A stretch of DNA of 64,000 nt from Spirochaetota bacterium. GTDB taxonomy: Bacteria; Spirochaetota; Spirochaetia; Sphaerochaetales; Sphaerochaetaceae. Location: contig JAEXDQ010000053.1 of NCBI GenBank assembly GCA_023401595.1, positions 96,401 through 160,400 of the forward strand. The letters run 5' to 3'. Made by a program: the position numbers and the translations under genes. This document shows, piece by piece, positions 1 through 9,229 of the stretch (its first letter is position 1; each line of letters starts with the position of its first letter). The notes under the pieces are model-generated. The model was not told the DNA's origin. It worked only from the letters and a program-made list of their open reading frames with translations, and did not search any database.

Positions 1-698
1 CTGGAATCGGCGGCGGAACCGCGGGGATGCTTTCCTACACCTTTGTGAAGAACCGTTCCAGATATCCTGAAAAATTTGGAACCGGTGTGATTGACGGTGT
101 AGTGGCGTCGGAAACGTCGAACAACGCCTGTATCGGCGGCGCGATGATTCCCCTGCTGACATTAGGTATTCCAGGAGATGGCACGACAGCGGTTCTGCTC
201 GGGGCTTTGATGGTTCACAATGTCGCCGCCGGTCCGCTGATTTTCCAGAAAAATGGAACTGTCGTATATGCAATCTATGCGGCGATGTTGATTGCAAGCA
301 TCGCGATGTTGGTTTTGGAATTCGTAGGGATGCGAGGTTTCATCCATGTGCTGAAGATTCCCAAGCACTTCCTGTTGCCGGTTGTCATAACGCTCTGTTT
401 CGTCGGCGCGTTTGGCAGTTCAAACAGGATGTTCGATGTCTATTGCGCTCTTGCGTTTGGAATCCTGAGCTATCTGATGAAGAAAGGGGGACTCCCGTTT
501 CCCCCTGTGATTCTGGGTTTCATCCTCGAACCTTTGTTCGAATCGAACCTGAGGCGGGTGTCGCAATATTTGTCCATTGATTCGATGAGCTGGATATCGC
601 ATCCGATCGCGATTGTGTTCATAGTCATTACGATGGTTCTCTTACTGGTCAATATCAAGAAAATCAATGCCTCCAGAAGGATTGAAGAAAAAAGGTGA
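1..698 (+). CDS. tctA: Tripartite tricarboxylate transporter permease TctA, C-terminal part
   Basis: The reading frame is open from the first bases, so the gene starts before the window; about 231 C-terminal residues are present. It is the large membrane subunit of a TctABC secondary transporter that imports a carboxylate using a periplasmic binding protein. The family signature is visible (GIGGGTAG, then SNNACIGGAMIPLLTLGIPGDG in outline), followed by several hydrophobic segments and the typical C-terminal PVILGFILEPLFESNLRR stretch. The binding protein tctC follows after 16 bases; the small subunit tctB is not seen and may lie upstream. The substrate cannot be told from sequence. Confidence 0.93.
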   Translation, partial: GIGGGTAGMLSYTFVKNRSRYPEKFGTGVIDGVVASETSNNACIGGAMIPLLTLGIPGDGTTAVLLGALMVHNVAAGPLIFQKNGTVVYAIYAAMLIASIAMLVLEFVGMRGFIHVLKIPKHFLLPVVITLCFVGAFGSSNRMFDVYCALAFGILSYLMKKGGLPFPPVILGFILEPLFESNLRRVSQYLSIDSMSWISHPIAIVFIVITMVLLLVNIKKINASRRIEEKR

Positions 699-714
699 AT
701 AAAGGAGAAAGAAT

Positions 715-1752
715 ATGAGAAAGAAGTCTTTGGTATTTCTCATGGTGCTTGTCGCGATTGTGTCCCTGGCGGGTTGCAATTCAAAGAACAAAGCCGGGAC
801 GACCGCTGCGGTGAGCGTATCGACCACAGGTCAGAAAACTGCGGCCGATACGAAAAAGGAAGCCGTATGGCCTACGAAGCCTATCAATGTTGTGATTACT
901 TCCAGCGCAGGTGGAGACGGTGACTACTTGACGAGGCTTCTGAGCGTTCCGCTTGAAAAGGAACTCGGTCAGACGTTGGTCATTACGAACCTCGCGGGAG
1001 GCAATGGCTCGATTGGAATGGATGAGCTGATGAATACTGATCCTACTGGTTACACGTTCTTTGTAAACAATACATGCGCTTTGTCCGCGAATGAAGCGAA
1101 TGGGCTTGTCGATTATGATTACACGGTATCCGATCCTGTCGGTGTATTCGCAAAACACAGCGGAGAAATGATTTGGGTCAGATCTGATTCCCCTTACCGG
1201 ACCATGGAGGATTTGATCAACGCTACAAAAGCCAACCCTGGAAAGATTAAGCTCGGTGTGAGCATGGGTGGTTCCGTCTACGCCGCCGCTTTGATGCTCC
1301 AGAAAGCGGGTGCGCTATTTTCGCTTGTCGATGCCAGCGATGGCTCGGAAAGAATTATTTCCTTGCTTGGAAAGCAGGTGGATTGTTGCATCGCGGGATA
1401 TGGAATCGGAAAGGAGTATATTGAGAGCGGAGACCTTCGCCCGTTATGCACACTGATGGGTTCTCGTTCGGCGGCCTTGCCGGATGTACCGACGGCGGTC
1501 GAAGCAGGCGTCCCTGGGCTGGTTATCAACAACCTGTTCTTGTTCCTGGCTCCAAAGGGAACCGATCCAGCCATCATTGAGAAGTTCAACAGCGCGATCC
1601 TGAAGATTACAAGTGAAAACAAGGAGTATGCCGCCAGTGTAACCAGATACAGCGGGCAGGAGGCCTATGCGCTCAATGTCGCGGATACTGTGGATATCCT
1701 CGATGCGACTCGCAATCAGTTCATGGCGATCAGTGATCTGCTGAGAAAATAA
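715..1752 (+). CDS. tctC: Tripartite tricarboxylate transporter substrate-binding lipoprotein TctC
   Basis: A 345-residue Bug/TctC-family extracytoplasmic binding protein. It begins with a basic n-region and hydrophobic core ending in a lipobox (LAGC, Cys about residue 22), so it should be lipid-anchored. A Ser/Thr/Ala-rich linker precedes the binding domain, which starts near WPTKPINVVI and carries the family's G-x-G-D dipeptide region (SSAGGDGD) and LPDVPT motif. The start has a good AAAGGAG-type ribosome site. It is co-directional with tctA 16 bases upstream, so the two form one operon, ended by the hairpin at 1770. Ligand unknown; the family binds carboxylates and some other small acids. 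Confidence 0.92.
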   Translation: MRKKSLVFLMVLVAIVSLAGCNSKNKAGTTAAVSVSTTGQKTAADTKKEAVWPTKPINVVITSSAGGDGDYLTRLLSVPLEKELGQTLVITNLAGGNGSIGMDELMNTDPTGYTFFVNNTCALSANEANGLVDYDYTVSDPVGVFAKHSGEMIWVRSDSPYRTMEDLINATKANPGKIKLGVSMGGSVYAAALMLQKAGALFSLVDASDGSERIISLLGKQVDCCIAGYGIGKEYIESGDLRPLCTLMGSRSAALPDVPTAVEAGVPGLVINNLFLFLAPKGTDPAIIEKFNSAILKITSENKEYAASVTRYSGQEAYALNVADTVDILDATRNQFMAISDLLRK

Positions 1753-1769
1753 TTGTGCGTGATTGACCT

Positions 1770-1804
1770 GGGACGCCGTATGGATTGTACGGCGTCCCTG
1801 TTTC
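1770..1804 (+). terminator. Hairpin terminator after tctC
   Basis: Perfect 11-bp inverted repeat: GGGACGCCGTA (1770-1780) and TACGGCGTCCC (1788-1798), loop of 7, followed by TGTTTCG. The T-run is short, but the position right after the tctC stop and before the convergent gene supports a (possibly bidirectional) terminator. Confidence 0.7.
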
Positions 1805-1834
1805 GTAGCCGAGGCGGCGTGGTCCTGCGGTCGG

Positions 1835-2941
1835 TCAGTTCTTGGCGATTGAAGCCCGATATGCGTCGAGAAGCGTACCGATGACTTCCATGTTTTCCAC
1901 TTTGTAGAAATCCTGATAGAAGGATGCGATTTCCTGTTCCATATCGAATTCAGGGAACAGCTGAGGATGAAGGTCGTGCGCCAACCATTGCAGGTGGAGT
2001 ATCCATCGGCTGTCAGGCTGGGCATAGCTGACATAATCCGCCGGGGTCGTCCTGACCCGATGCGTTTGGACGGCCTTGAGCCCCGCCCAGTTGGGGGTCG
2101 AATAGATTTGCGTCAGGAACTTGTCCGCCGGAGTCTTGTAGCTGACGATATAGATATAATCCGGATTCCAGACGGCGATCTGTTCAAACGAAACCTTCGT
2201 CCATGTCTTCGTAGCGAGTCCTGCGCCCTTCCACACAGGAATGCCCCCCGCGGCTTCGACGAGGTATGTCTGAATCCAGGAATCGGGACACACTTCGAAG
2301 GCGGCGATTCCATCGGCTACGCTGAATTGCAGGACGAGGACGGTCGGCTTGTCGGCTTCCTGCAATGTCGCCGTCTGTTTTTCGACTGCTTCTTTACGGC
2401 TGTCGTACAGGGCTGTAATTTCTGCTGCCCTCGCTTCATTTCCCAGGAGCTTCCCCAATTGCAGAAGCTCGTCGTTCCAAGCTTCCGCCGATTCCAGGTC
2501 CATGGTGAAGCTGCGTATGCCCAGTTGGTCGAGTTTTTTCGCCGTACCTTCAAAATTGGAGGTCTTCATCAGCACCAAATCAGGATTGTAGCTGGCGATT
2601 TCCTCCGCGCTTGCGTTTTGGGGGATTCTTTTGCTATCCTTTAGCTCCGGCATGATCAAATTGTAGAAATCTCCAAGCCCTTGATCCGTCTTGCTCAACG
2701 CCTGCATGATTTCTCTAGCCTCAGGAAATAGGAAAAAAGCGTCGGCGGGCATGATCGCAGCCTTGCCTGCGACTATGACCTTCTTTGGGACGCCGGGCAA
2801 AGTAACGACCCTTCCGTTGGCATCCACCGCGCTTGTGGTACTTTGCGGCCGCTGTTCCTCGATGGCTTGGCTGAACAATGGGGTAGCGATGAAGAACGTC
2901 GCTACGACAAGGGCGAAGATGGTTCGCTTGAAATGATTCAT
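1835..2941 (-). CDS. Periplasmic binding protein, Fe-siderophore/cobalamin type (BtuF/FepB-like)
   Basis: A 368-residue solute-binding protein of the helical-backbone (cluster A) ABC class. The start is set at 2941 (protein begins MNHFKRT) because CAGGAG lies 8 bases upstream and a signal peptide follows at once (hydrophobic core, cleavage near FSQA); a longer frame upstream lacks coding character. The mature part opens with DANGRVVTLPGVPKKVIV and has the IASYNPDLVLM motif of BtuF/FepB-like proteins. No lipobox cysteine is seen. No permease or ATPase gene is adjacent: it sits alone between tctC (convergent) and proA (divergent), so it must work with a transporter encoded elsewhere. Ligand (metal chelate or cobamide) unresolved. 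Confidence 0.82.
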   Translation of the reverse strand: MNHFKRTIFALVVATFFIATPLFSQAIEEQRPQSTTSAVDANGRVVTLPGVPKKVIVAGKAAIMPADAFFLFPEAREIMQALSKTDQGLGDFYNLIMPELKDSKRIPQNASAEEIASYNPDLVLMKTSNFEGTAKKLDQLGIRSFTMDLESAEAWNDELLQLGKLLGNEARAAEITALYDSRKEAVEKQTATLQEADKPTVLVLQFSVADGIAAFEVCPDSWIQTYLVEAAGGIPVWKGAGLATKTWTKVSFEQIAVWNPDYIYIVSYKTPADKFLTQIYSTPNWAGLKAVQTHRVRTTPADYVSYAQPDSRWILHLQWLAHDLHPQLFPEFDMEQEIASFYQDFYKVENMEVIGTLLDAYRASIAKN

Positions 2942-2957
2942 ATAGGACTCCTGAACA

Positions 2958-2983
2958 TGCTCCGCCACATAGCTGGCGGTGCA
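2958..2983 (-). promoter_or_regulatory. Inverted repeat in the leader of the BtuF-like gene
   Basis: TGCTCCGCCA (2958-2967) and TGGCGGTGCA (2974-2983) form a 10-bp inverted repeat with one mismatch and a 6-base gap, ending 17 bases before the start codon. It could be an operator or an mRNA hairpin next to the ribosome site. No cobalamin-riboswitch core was recognised in the 360-base divergent region. Function not established. Confidence 0.35.
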
Positions 2984-3302
2984 ACTACATTTTGAATATT
3001 CGTTTTGTTGCGTTCGGTTGCATTCTACCATTATATTTTTAAAAATAGAATAACGGAAAGCAAAAAAAGTAATTCCGATGGCCTGCGGGCGGTCGTCGAT
3101 GGACATGTCCCTGTCCGCCTGCCGGCTATGCATGCTACTACCCCTCCTCATCGTACGAACCGCGGTGGATATCATGGATACCGATATCGTCTCTGGTAGT
3201 GCGGTTCTGGCTCCGGCTGACCGCTGGAAAAGACTTAGACACACTTTACTACACGGCGTTTTCCCGTTAATCTGTATAACGACAATGAAAAGAGGTACTC
3301 CG

Positions 3303-4631
3303 ATGGATCATGGTACATTGGCTGAAGATGTCGCCCGTTTGAAAAAATCGTTCCGAACGCTCTCCACGTCGCCTGCGGCGATGAGGAACAATCTGTTGTT
3401 GTGTATAGCGCAGGGGTTGGAAGCCGACAAGGCTTCGCTGTTCGAGGCCAACCGCGCCGACATGGCGTCTGCCCAGGCCGCAGGCGAGAAGACTCCTCTG
3501 CTCAAACGCTTGAAATTCGATGAGGACAAGCTGTCGGGGGTCTGCGAAGGGCTCCGTCAGATAAGTCGGTTGGACGATCCGATCAATGCGGTGCTGCAGC
3601 GCAGGCTGCTGGACGATGGTTTCCTGCTTGAACAGGTCACCTTTCCCATCGGTGTGATAGGCATGATCTTTGAATCCCGCCCCGATGCGCTGGTGCAGAT
3701 TATTTCGCTTTGTCTGAAAAGCGGCAACGGCATCATCCTCAAAGGGGGTAAGGAGGCGGTGCGGACGAACCGCGCCCTGGTCGCCTCGATCCGTCGTTCC
3801 TGCGAGGGGTCTCCTCTTGGTAGCGATTGGCTGATACTGCTGGAGAGCCATGAGGATGTCAATACGATGCTTTCCATGGACAAGGACATAGACCTGTTGA
3901 TTCCCCGGGGCTCCAATGCGTTCGTCAGATATGTGATGGACCATACCAAGATTCCCGTGCTGGGGCATGCTGACGGCATTTGCGCGATGTATATCGACAA
4001 AGCCGCGGACCTGGACATGGCTGTGAAGTGCGCCGTCGATTCCAAGATCCAGTATCCCGCCGCTTGCAATGCGTTGGAGACGCTGTTGGTCCATGCGGAT
4101 ATTGCGCAGGCCCTGTTGCCGAGGCTTTCGGAAGCGATGTCCGCGAACGGCGTCACCCTGAAAGGCGACGATCGTACGCGGCGGTACATCGCCTGCGAAG
4201 CCGCGACGGAGGAGGACTTCCATACGGAGTTCCTTGCATTGACTTTGGCCGTCAAGGTAGTCGATTCCTATGACGATGCGGTAGAGCATATCGCCGCCCA
4301 CAGCTCCCATCATACTGATTGCGTCATTACTGAGGATGTTCATACCGCCCGACGGTTCCTACGCGATGTCGATTCCGCCGATGTGTTCTGGAACTGCAGC
4401 ACCCGTTTTTCCGATGGTTTTCGTTTTGGTTTGGGAGCCGAAGTAGGAATCAGCACCGGCAAGATCCATGCCAGGGGGCCGGTGGGGTTGGCCGGGCTGA
4501 TGAGCAGCAAATGGTTGTTGCGTGGGCATGGCGAGACTGTGGCTGAATATTCCGGTTCAGATGCGAAGAAATACCTTCATGAAGAGCTTCCTACCGACGG
4601 GGTCAGCCTTGCCGGTGCCTTCGAGGAGTAG
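3303..4631 (+). CDS. proA: Gamma-glutamyl phosphate reductase
   Basis: Second enzyme of proline synthesis: NADPH-dependent reduction of gamma-glutamyl phosphate to glutamate-5-semialdehyde, cytosolic. 442 residues from the chosen ATG, which has AGAGG upstream; an in-frame ATG at 3285 is an alternative. Aldehyde-dehydrogenase-fold landmarks are present: IFESRPDALVQI, the GGKEAVRTN loop, and the catalytic cysteine in YPAACNALE (Cys255). It is the first gene of an operon with proB, which follows after 2 bases; proC lies about 6 kb away on the other strand. Confidence 0.96.
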   Translation: MDHGTLAEDVARLKKSFRTLSTSPAAMRNNLLLCIAQGLEADKASLFEANRADMASAQAAGEKTPLLKRLKFDEDKLSGVCEGLRQISRLDDPINAVLQRRLLDDGFLLEQVTFPIGVIGMIFESRPDALVQIISLCLKSGNGIILKGGKEAVRTNRALVASIRRSCEGSPLGSDWLILLESHEDVNTMLSMDKDIDLLIPRGSNAFVRYVMDHTKIPVLGHADGICAMYIDKAADLDMAVKCAVDSKIQYPAACNALETLLVHADIAQALLPRLSEAMSANGVTLKGDDRTRRYIACEAATEEDFHTEFLALTLAVKVVDSYDDAVEHIAAHSSHHTDCVITEDVHTARRFLRDVDSADVFWNCSTRFSDGFRFGLGAEVGISTGKIHARGPVGLAGLMSSKWLLRGHGETVAEYSGSDAKKYLHEELPTDGVSLAGAFEE

Positions 4632-4633
4632 TC

Positions 4634-5893
4634 ATGGTAATGGAAAACCTACCGTCTGCTGTCGCCGATGTCTCCGCGGCCGCTTCTGGTACTGAGACCG
4701 CGTGTCTGAACACCGGTTGTCTTGTAGAGATACCCGATGAAGGGCGGGCGACCGTCGGGAAGGGTGTGGCGGCGCGGGATTTCTCCAAGGCTCGCAAGCT
4801 TGTGCTGAAGGTCGGCACTAATTTGCTTTCGGGACAGAACGGTATCGATGAAGCCTGCATTGACCGGATCGTTACCCAGATCGCGACGTTGATGCAAAAG
4901 GGCTATCAGGTTCTGCTGGTCAGCTCCGGGGCTATCGGCATGGGGGCGAAGGAGCTTGGCTACAAGACCGCGGTCAAGCAGGTCGCGATGCGCCAGGCTT
5001 GCGCGGCGATCGGCCAGCCGATTCTGATGTACAGCTACAGAGAGGCGTTCAAGCGGCACGGGATCATCTGTTCCCAGGTGTTGCTGACCCGGAAGGACCT
5101 GAACAACCGCCGTACCTATGTGAACCTCCGTAATTCCGTAGAGACGTTGCTTGAACTTGGCGTCGTCCCGATTTTCAATGAGAACGATACCGTCAGTACC
5201 GCGGAGATCGGTTCCGCATTCGGTGACAACGACCGCATGAGCGCCATGGTCGCCAGCAAGATCGACGCCGACCTGCTGGTCATTCTGACCGATATAGACG
5301 GCGTATATACGGGCAATCCCAAAACCTGTCCCGACGCAAGGCTGTTGCCTGAGATCGCGAGCCTGGACGAGACCGTCTACTCTTATGCCGGTGGCGCCGG
5401 TAGCACGTTCTCCACCGGAGGCATGAAGACCAAGCTGCTCGCGGCCAAGATCGCCGCAATGGCCGGTTGTGGCTCCATCATTGCAAGCGGTTATGAGCCG
5501 GATGCGTTGGTCCGGTTGGTCGCAGGCGAACCGTTGGGTACATACATCCATCCGTTGAAACGGCTTTCACAACGGGCCCGATGGATTCTGAACAATTCCC
5601 ACTTGGGAAGCATTACCGTGGACGACGGCGCCGTGCGCGCCTTGCGGTCCCACAAAAGTCTGTTGCCGAGCGGTATGGTTTCGGTCGATGGCGTATTTGG
5701 AGAAGGCGACGTCGTACAGGTCAAGGATCTGAACGGCAAGATTTTCGCAAAGGCCGCGCCGTATTTCAATAGCACCGACCTGTCGAAGCTGATAGGATGT
5801 AAGAGCAGCGACATCGCCGGGCGGGTCGGGGAGGGGCACAAGGAGATGGTTTTCCGACCGGAGGATTTGGTGTTTGTAGACGATGCAGAGTAA
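4634..5893 (+). CDS. proB: Glutamate 5-kinase
   Basis: First enzyme of proline synthesis: ATP-dependent phosphorylation of glutamate. The 419-residue product has an amino-acid-kinase domain (KLVLKVGTNLL from about residue 55, SSGAIGMG, NENDTVS, LTDIDGVYTGNP, GTGGMxTKL-like TGGMKTKL) and a C-terminal PUA domain (about residues 310-415). About 50 residues precede the kinase core, longer than usual; the GAGGAG inside the end of proA supports a start here (ATG at 4634 or 4640). It follows proA by 2 bases and overlaps the next gene by 11. Proline feedback inhibition is a property of the family, not shown here. Confidence 0.95.
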   Translation: MVMENLPSAVADVSAAASGTETACLNTGCLVEIPDEGRATVGKGVAARDFSKARKLVLKVGTNLLSGQNGIDEACIDRIVTQIATLMQKGYQVLLVSSGAIGMGAKELGYKTAVKQVAMRQACAAIGQPILMYSYREAFKRHGIICSQVLLTRKDLNNRRTYVNLRNSVETLLELGVVPIFNENDTVSTAEIGSAFGDNDRMSAMVASKIDADLLVILTDIDGVYTGNPKTCPDARLLPEIASLDETVYSYAGGAGSTFSTGGMKTKLLAAKIAAMAGCGSIIASGYEPDALVRLVAGEPLGTYIHPLKRLSQRARWILNNSHLGSITVDDGAVRALRSHKSLLPSGMVSVDGVFGEGDVVQVKDLNGKIFAKAAPYFNSTDLSKLIGCKSSDIAGRVGEGHKEMVFRPEDLVFVDDAE

Positions 5894-6800
5894 CTATCGA
5901 ATCTACCACAGGAAACAGGATCTCGGCAAACGCATCAGCCAATTGCATCGTGAAGAGCAGTTGGCCATCGGTATTCTCGATGTCGGTACCACGCAGGAGT
6001 TGGAGAACTGCATCGCATGGTATGTCGCCAACATGAACTGCTGTCTGCATGTCATTACCCAGGACGACCGTATCCAGATACTGGAGATGCAGGCGGCTTG
6101 GCCGGAGGTTTCGTGGCTTGTATTCTCTTCGGTCACTACGTTGGGCGAACGTCTCAACGCTTTGGCTGATGAATGCTATACGACTTATTTCATGGTGGTA
6201 CGGAGCGACCAGGAGATGATTCGGTTCGAGGGCGCCGTGCTGATGCCGATGATGTCGCGTCCCGATCATCCGGCTGTCATAGCTCCGGTGCTTTCCAACA
6301 TGCTCGGCGAGTTGCTTCCCTCCGTTCGTGCGCCGCACCTTCGCGGCAAGGATCTTGACCCCCTTTCCTTCATGCCCGGTCCGAACAACACCGCGACGCT
6401 CTATCCGTTCCTTGGCTTGGGCATCTACGACAGGGCCTTGTTCCAGCGTCTTCGTGGGTATGATGAGCAGATCATCAGCAACTACTGGCAGTGTCTCGAC
6501 TTCGGCGCCAGGTGCTGGCTGTATGGGTATCAGATTGTTACCGTCCATACATTGGCTCTGGAGTTTCCCGGCCGGCAATCGGTGATCGAGGATCGTTCGG
6601 AACAACCAGGGGTGGAACGTTGCTATACCAAGCTTTTGTCCGTACAGCAGATCGGAGGAAAGAACTTCGTCCGTAAATGGCGTCGGCACTTGGACAAGGC
6701 TCTGTTGAACGATGAAGTCCGCAAGCGGATGTCTGTATTGTTCAAAACTGATTTCTTCACGTTGATCGACAACTGGAAGTCTCCCGAGGGGGACTCATGA
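5883..6800 (+). CDS. Putative glycosyltransferase-like protein (GT-A fold suspected)
   Basis: A 305-residue protein that I do not recognise with certainty. Its layout resembles a distant family-2 glycosyltransferase: an N-terminal alpha/beta part, ALADECYTTYFMVV where the family has its nucleotide-binding segment, then an insert with LGLGIYDRALFQRLRGYDEQI, which looks like the acceptor region (xLFxxLGGFDE in GT2 enzymes). I see no clear DxD metal motif and no membrane helix. It overlaps proB by 11 bases and the following amidase by 4 (ATGA), so it is translationally coupled within the operon. The amidase neighbour would fit an envelope role; that is inference. Confidence 0.5.
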   Translation: MQSNYRIYHRKQDLGKRISQLHREEQLAIGILDVGTTQELENCIAWYVANMNCCLHVITQDDRIQILEMQAAWPEVSWLVFSSVTTLGERLNALADECYTTYFMVVRSDQEMIRFEGAVLMPMMSRPDHPAVIAPVLSNMLGELLPSVRAPHLRGKDLDPLSFMPGPNNTATLYPFLGLGIYDRALFQRLRGYDEQIISNYWQCLDFGARCWLYGYQIVTVHTLALEFPGRQSVIEDRSEQPGVERCYTKLLSVQQIGGKNFVRKWRRHLDKALLNDEVRKRMSVLFKTDFFTLIDNWKSPEGDS

Positions 6801-7570
6801 GTCGGCCCCACCTCAAGCTTCTTCCTTTGGTCGTTTTATTGTCCTGTTGTCTGTTCTCCTCAGGCGCCGCCGATACAAGCCGGGCTACCGCCGTGGGGCC
6901 GTTCGCCATGCCTGTCGGTACGGTGATCCTTGACGCCGGCCATGGCGGCCATGACCCCGGTACCTCGGCCACTTGGCCGTTCTCCGGGGCGGTGAACGAG
7001 AAGGACATCACTCTCGACCTGGTCAAACGCATCAAAGGAATCCTCTCAATCGAGGCTCCCGCCATGAATGTGATTCTTACCCGCAACGAGGATGTCTATG
7101 TCGGTCTGCAAGACCGCTGCGACATCGCCGTCGCAACCGAGCCCGCCTTTGGTGCCAGCGCGATTTTCGTGTCGGTTCATGTGAACTCCGCTCAGACGAC
7201 CACGGCCAGTGGTTTCGAGTTCCTCATCAAGCCCCAGACCCGAAAGGTCCAGATTCTCGGCTCTGATTCTCCGGCCTCCTCCGCCGCCCGTTTCGCCCGT
7301 TATACGAACTCTGAATTGTCCCGTCAGCTCAATCAGCAAAACCTGTTGCTCGGTCAGGCGATGGAGCAATCACTCGTCGCCGCTTTTCCCAAAGTCCGGA
7401 ACCGTGGCGTCAAAGAGACCGACATCTATGTCCTGAACAACAGCCGCATGCCCGCCGTGCTCATCGAGGTCGGTTTCCTCTCCAACGAAGGCGACGCCCG
7501 TAATCTTACGTCCCCCTCCTGGCGGCAGGAAATGGCTCGGGCCATTGCCAGCGCCATCCTTTCTTTATGA
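6797..7570 (+). CDS. N-acetylmuramoyl-L-alanine amidase (Amidase_3)
   Basis: A 257-residue exported zinc amidase that cleaves the bond between muramic acid and the stem peptide. A signal peptide covers about the first 25 residues. The catalytic domain shows the Amidase_3 zinc ligands and general base: DAGHGGHD, VNEKD, SVHVNS and the C-terminal LIEVGFLSNEGD. No LysM, SH3 or AMIN domain is attached, so the enzyme is just the catalytic core. The start overlaps the previous stop (ATGA). It is the last gene of the proA operon; the hairpin at 7574 follows directly. Confidence 0.92.
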   Translation: MSRPHLKLLPLVVLLSCCLFSSGAADTSRATAVGPFAMPVGTVILDAGHGGHDPGTSATWPFSGAVNEKDITLDLVKRIKGILSIEAPAMNVILTRNEDVYVGLQDRCDIAVATEPAFGASAIFVSVHVNSAQTTTASGFEFLIKPQTRKVQILGSDSPASSAARFARYTNSELSRQLNQQNLLLGQAMEQSLVAAFPKVRNRGVKETDIYVLNNSRMPAVLIEVGFLSNEGDARNLTSPSWRQEMARAIASAILSL

Positions 7571-7573
7571 GGA

Positions 7574-7599
7574 GTAGCCCTACGGTAGGGCTACCCCTT
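7574..7599. terminator. Hairpin between convergent amidase and pncB; member of a dispersed repeat
   Basis: GTAGCCCTAC (7574-7583) and GTAGGGCTAC (7585-7594) form a perfect 10-bp inverted repeat with an almost absent loop, 3 bases after the amidase stop and next to the stop of the convergent pncB. It can serve as a bidirectional terminator. The same GTAGGGCTACCCCT sequence occurs at 22353 and 54364. Confidence 0.65.
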
Positions 7600-9037
7600 A
7601 TTTGCGGCGGCGGGTGGCGATCAGCAGGCTCATCTTCAGTTTCTTTAGGTCGTGCGAGAGGCTGACCTTATAGATATGCGGGTTGATCTGACGCTTGTAG
7701 CTTTTGTGGAAGCCCATCAGGCTGGCTGCCGCATGCGTCTGGATGTCCTTGAGGGACGGACTGTCGCCGACACGTTTGCCATCCTTCATCTTGCAGGAGA
7801 GCAGGGGGATGCAGGATGCGTATTCGCCCGCATGCATCACGAAGAAATCGGCTTCGGCGAAGGGGTGGTAGAAGGTATAGTCCTGGTCGTTCGAAAGTCG
7901 TTCATTGTCCAATGTGATCAGGTCGGCGAGCGCGCCGTTCTCCTTGTCAAAGAATCTCCAGACCTGTTTGACGTCGGGATTCGTCGTCTTCTCGAAACTG
8001 TTGGAGATCTTCATGGTAGGAATGAAGATGCCGTTGGCGTTGCACTTCGCGCACAGCTTGTAGACACCGTTCAAAGAACTCTGGGTGCCGCCGGTGACCA
8101 GATGGGTTCCGATACCCCAGCTGTCGATCGGAACCTGATCATGGACCAGCGTCTGGATGATCTCTTCCGTCAGGTCGTTGGATACGCATATCTTGGCGTC
8201 GGTCAACCCTGCGTCGTCGAGCCTTTTGCGGATGACCCTCGGGAGATAGCTCAAGTCGCCGCTGTCGATACGTACACCGATGCTCTTGTCCTCTTTCTGC
8301 ATCTCAAGCCCGACCGTGATGGCGTTCTCGATTCCAGAACCGAGGGTGTCGTAGGTGTCGATCAGCAGTACGGCGTTGTCGGGGTAGAGCCGGGCGAATT
8401 CTCTGAAGGATTCGAGTTCGCTATCGAACGACATGATCCAGCTATGCGCCATGGTCCCGGCTACGGGAATACCGAACCGCTTGCCTGCCAGCGTGTTGCT
8501 CGTGGAGACCGTTCCTCCGATGAAAGATGCGCGGGACGCGGACAACGCGCCGTTCTCGCCTTGCGCCCGGCGCAGCCCGAACTCCATGATCTTGCCGCCG
8601 TTGGAGGCGAGGACCATGCGGGAGGCCTTTGTCGCTATCAAGGTCTGGAAGTTCACGGTATTGAGCAACAGTCCCTCGATCAGCTGGGCGTCGATCAACG
8701 TGGTATGGACGCGGACCAATGGTTCGCCGGGAAAGACGACAGTCCCTTCATCCATCGCATAGAGCGTTCCGCTGAACCGATAGTTGCGCAAGAAATCAAG
8801 AAAAGAGGAATCGAACTGCCCCAAGGAGTCAAGATATGCGATATCCTCCGCGGAGAAGGAGAGGCCTTCAAGCTTATCGAGCAGCTCGTTGAGGCCCGCG
8901 AAGATAGCGTAGCCCCCGTTGAACGGATTGTTTCTGTAGAACATGTCAAAAACGACCTGAGGATTATGTCCGCTCAGAAAATACCCCTGCATCATCGAGA
9001 GCTCATAGAAATCGGTGGTCAACGCTGAAATGGTCAT
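7598..9037 (-). CDS. pncB: Nicotinate phosphoribosyltransferase
   Basis: Enzyme of NAD salvage that makes nicotinate mononucleotide from nicotinate and PRPP. 479 residues from the ATG at 9037, chosen because AAAGGAG lies upstream and the family N-terminus TDFYELSMMQGYF follows at once. Other landmarks are NPFNGGYAIFAG, EFGLRRAQG, GTMAHSWI and LIDTYDTLGSG, with the SNDLTEEII segment later. It is a single gene on the minus strand, convergent with the proA operon. A long open frame on the opposite strand is a codon-bias shadow. Confidence 0.95.
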   Translation of the reverse strand: MTISALTTDFYELSMMQGYFLSGHNPQVVFDMFYRNNPFNGGYAIFAGLNELLDKLEGLSFSAEDIAYLDSLGQFDSSFLDFLRNYRFSGTLYAMDEGTVVFPGEPLVRVHTTLIDAQLIEGLLLNTVNFQTLIATKASRMVLASNGGKIMEFGLRRAQGENGALSASRASFIGGTVSTSNTLAGKRFGIPVAGTMAHSWIMSFDSELESFREFARLYPDNAVLLIDTYDTLGSGIENAITVGLEMQKEDKSIGVRIDSGDLSYLPRVIRKRLDDAGLTDAKICVSNDLTEEIIQTLVHDQVPIDSWGIGTHLVTGGTQSSLNGVYKLCAKCNANGIFIPTMKISNSFEKTTNPDVKQVWRFFDKENGALADLITLDNERLSNDQDYTFYHPFAEADFFVMHAGEYASCIPLLSCKMKDGKRVGDSPSLKDIQTHAAASLMGFHKSYKRQINPHIYKVSLSHDLKKLKMSLLIATRRRK

Positions 9038-9229
9038 ACAGCCACTCCTTTCCCCCATTGGGGCGGATGATCTTGTCGCGGATGGAATCCAGGACGGCAT
9101 AAGCAGGAAAACGTCTCCGACCTATCATTATAGGGCAGAAGCCTGTTCTTGCATACGAAAAACATAGTCTCCAATTCAGAGCTTCCGGATCGGATTCTCC
9201 GATATGGAAACGTAGATCATGACTCAAGG

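Noticed and set aside
2942..3302. Cobalamin riboswitch before the BtuF-like gene
   Set aside because: No B12-box or conserved core could be found on the relevant strand; only a simple inverted repeat is present.
7652..9028. Plus-strand open frame of 458 codons opposite pncB
   Set aside because: Shadow of pncB; no recognisable protein features.
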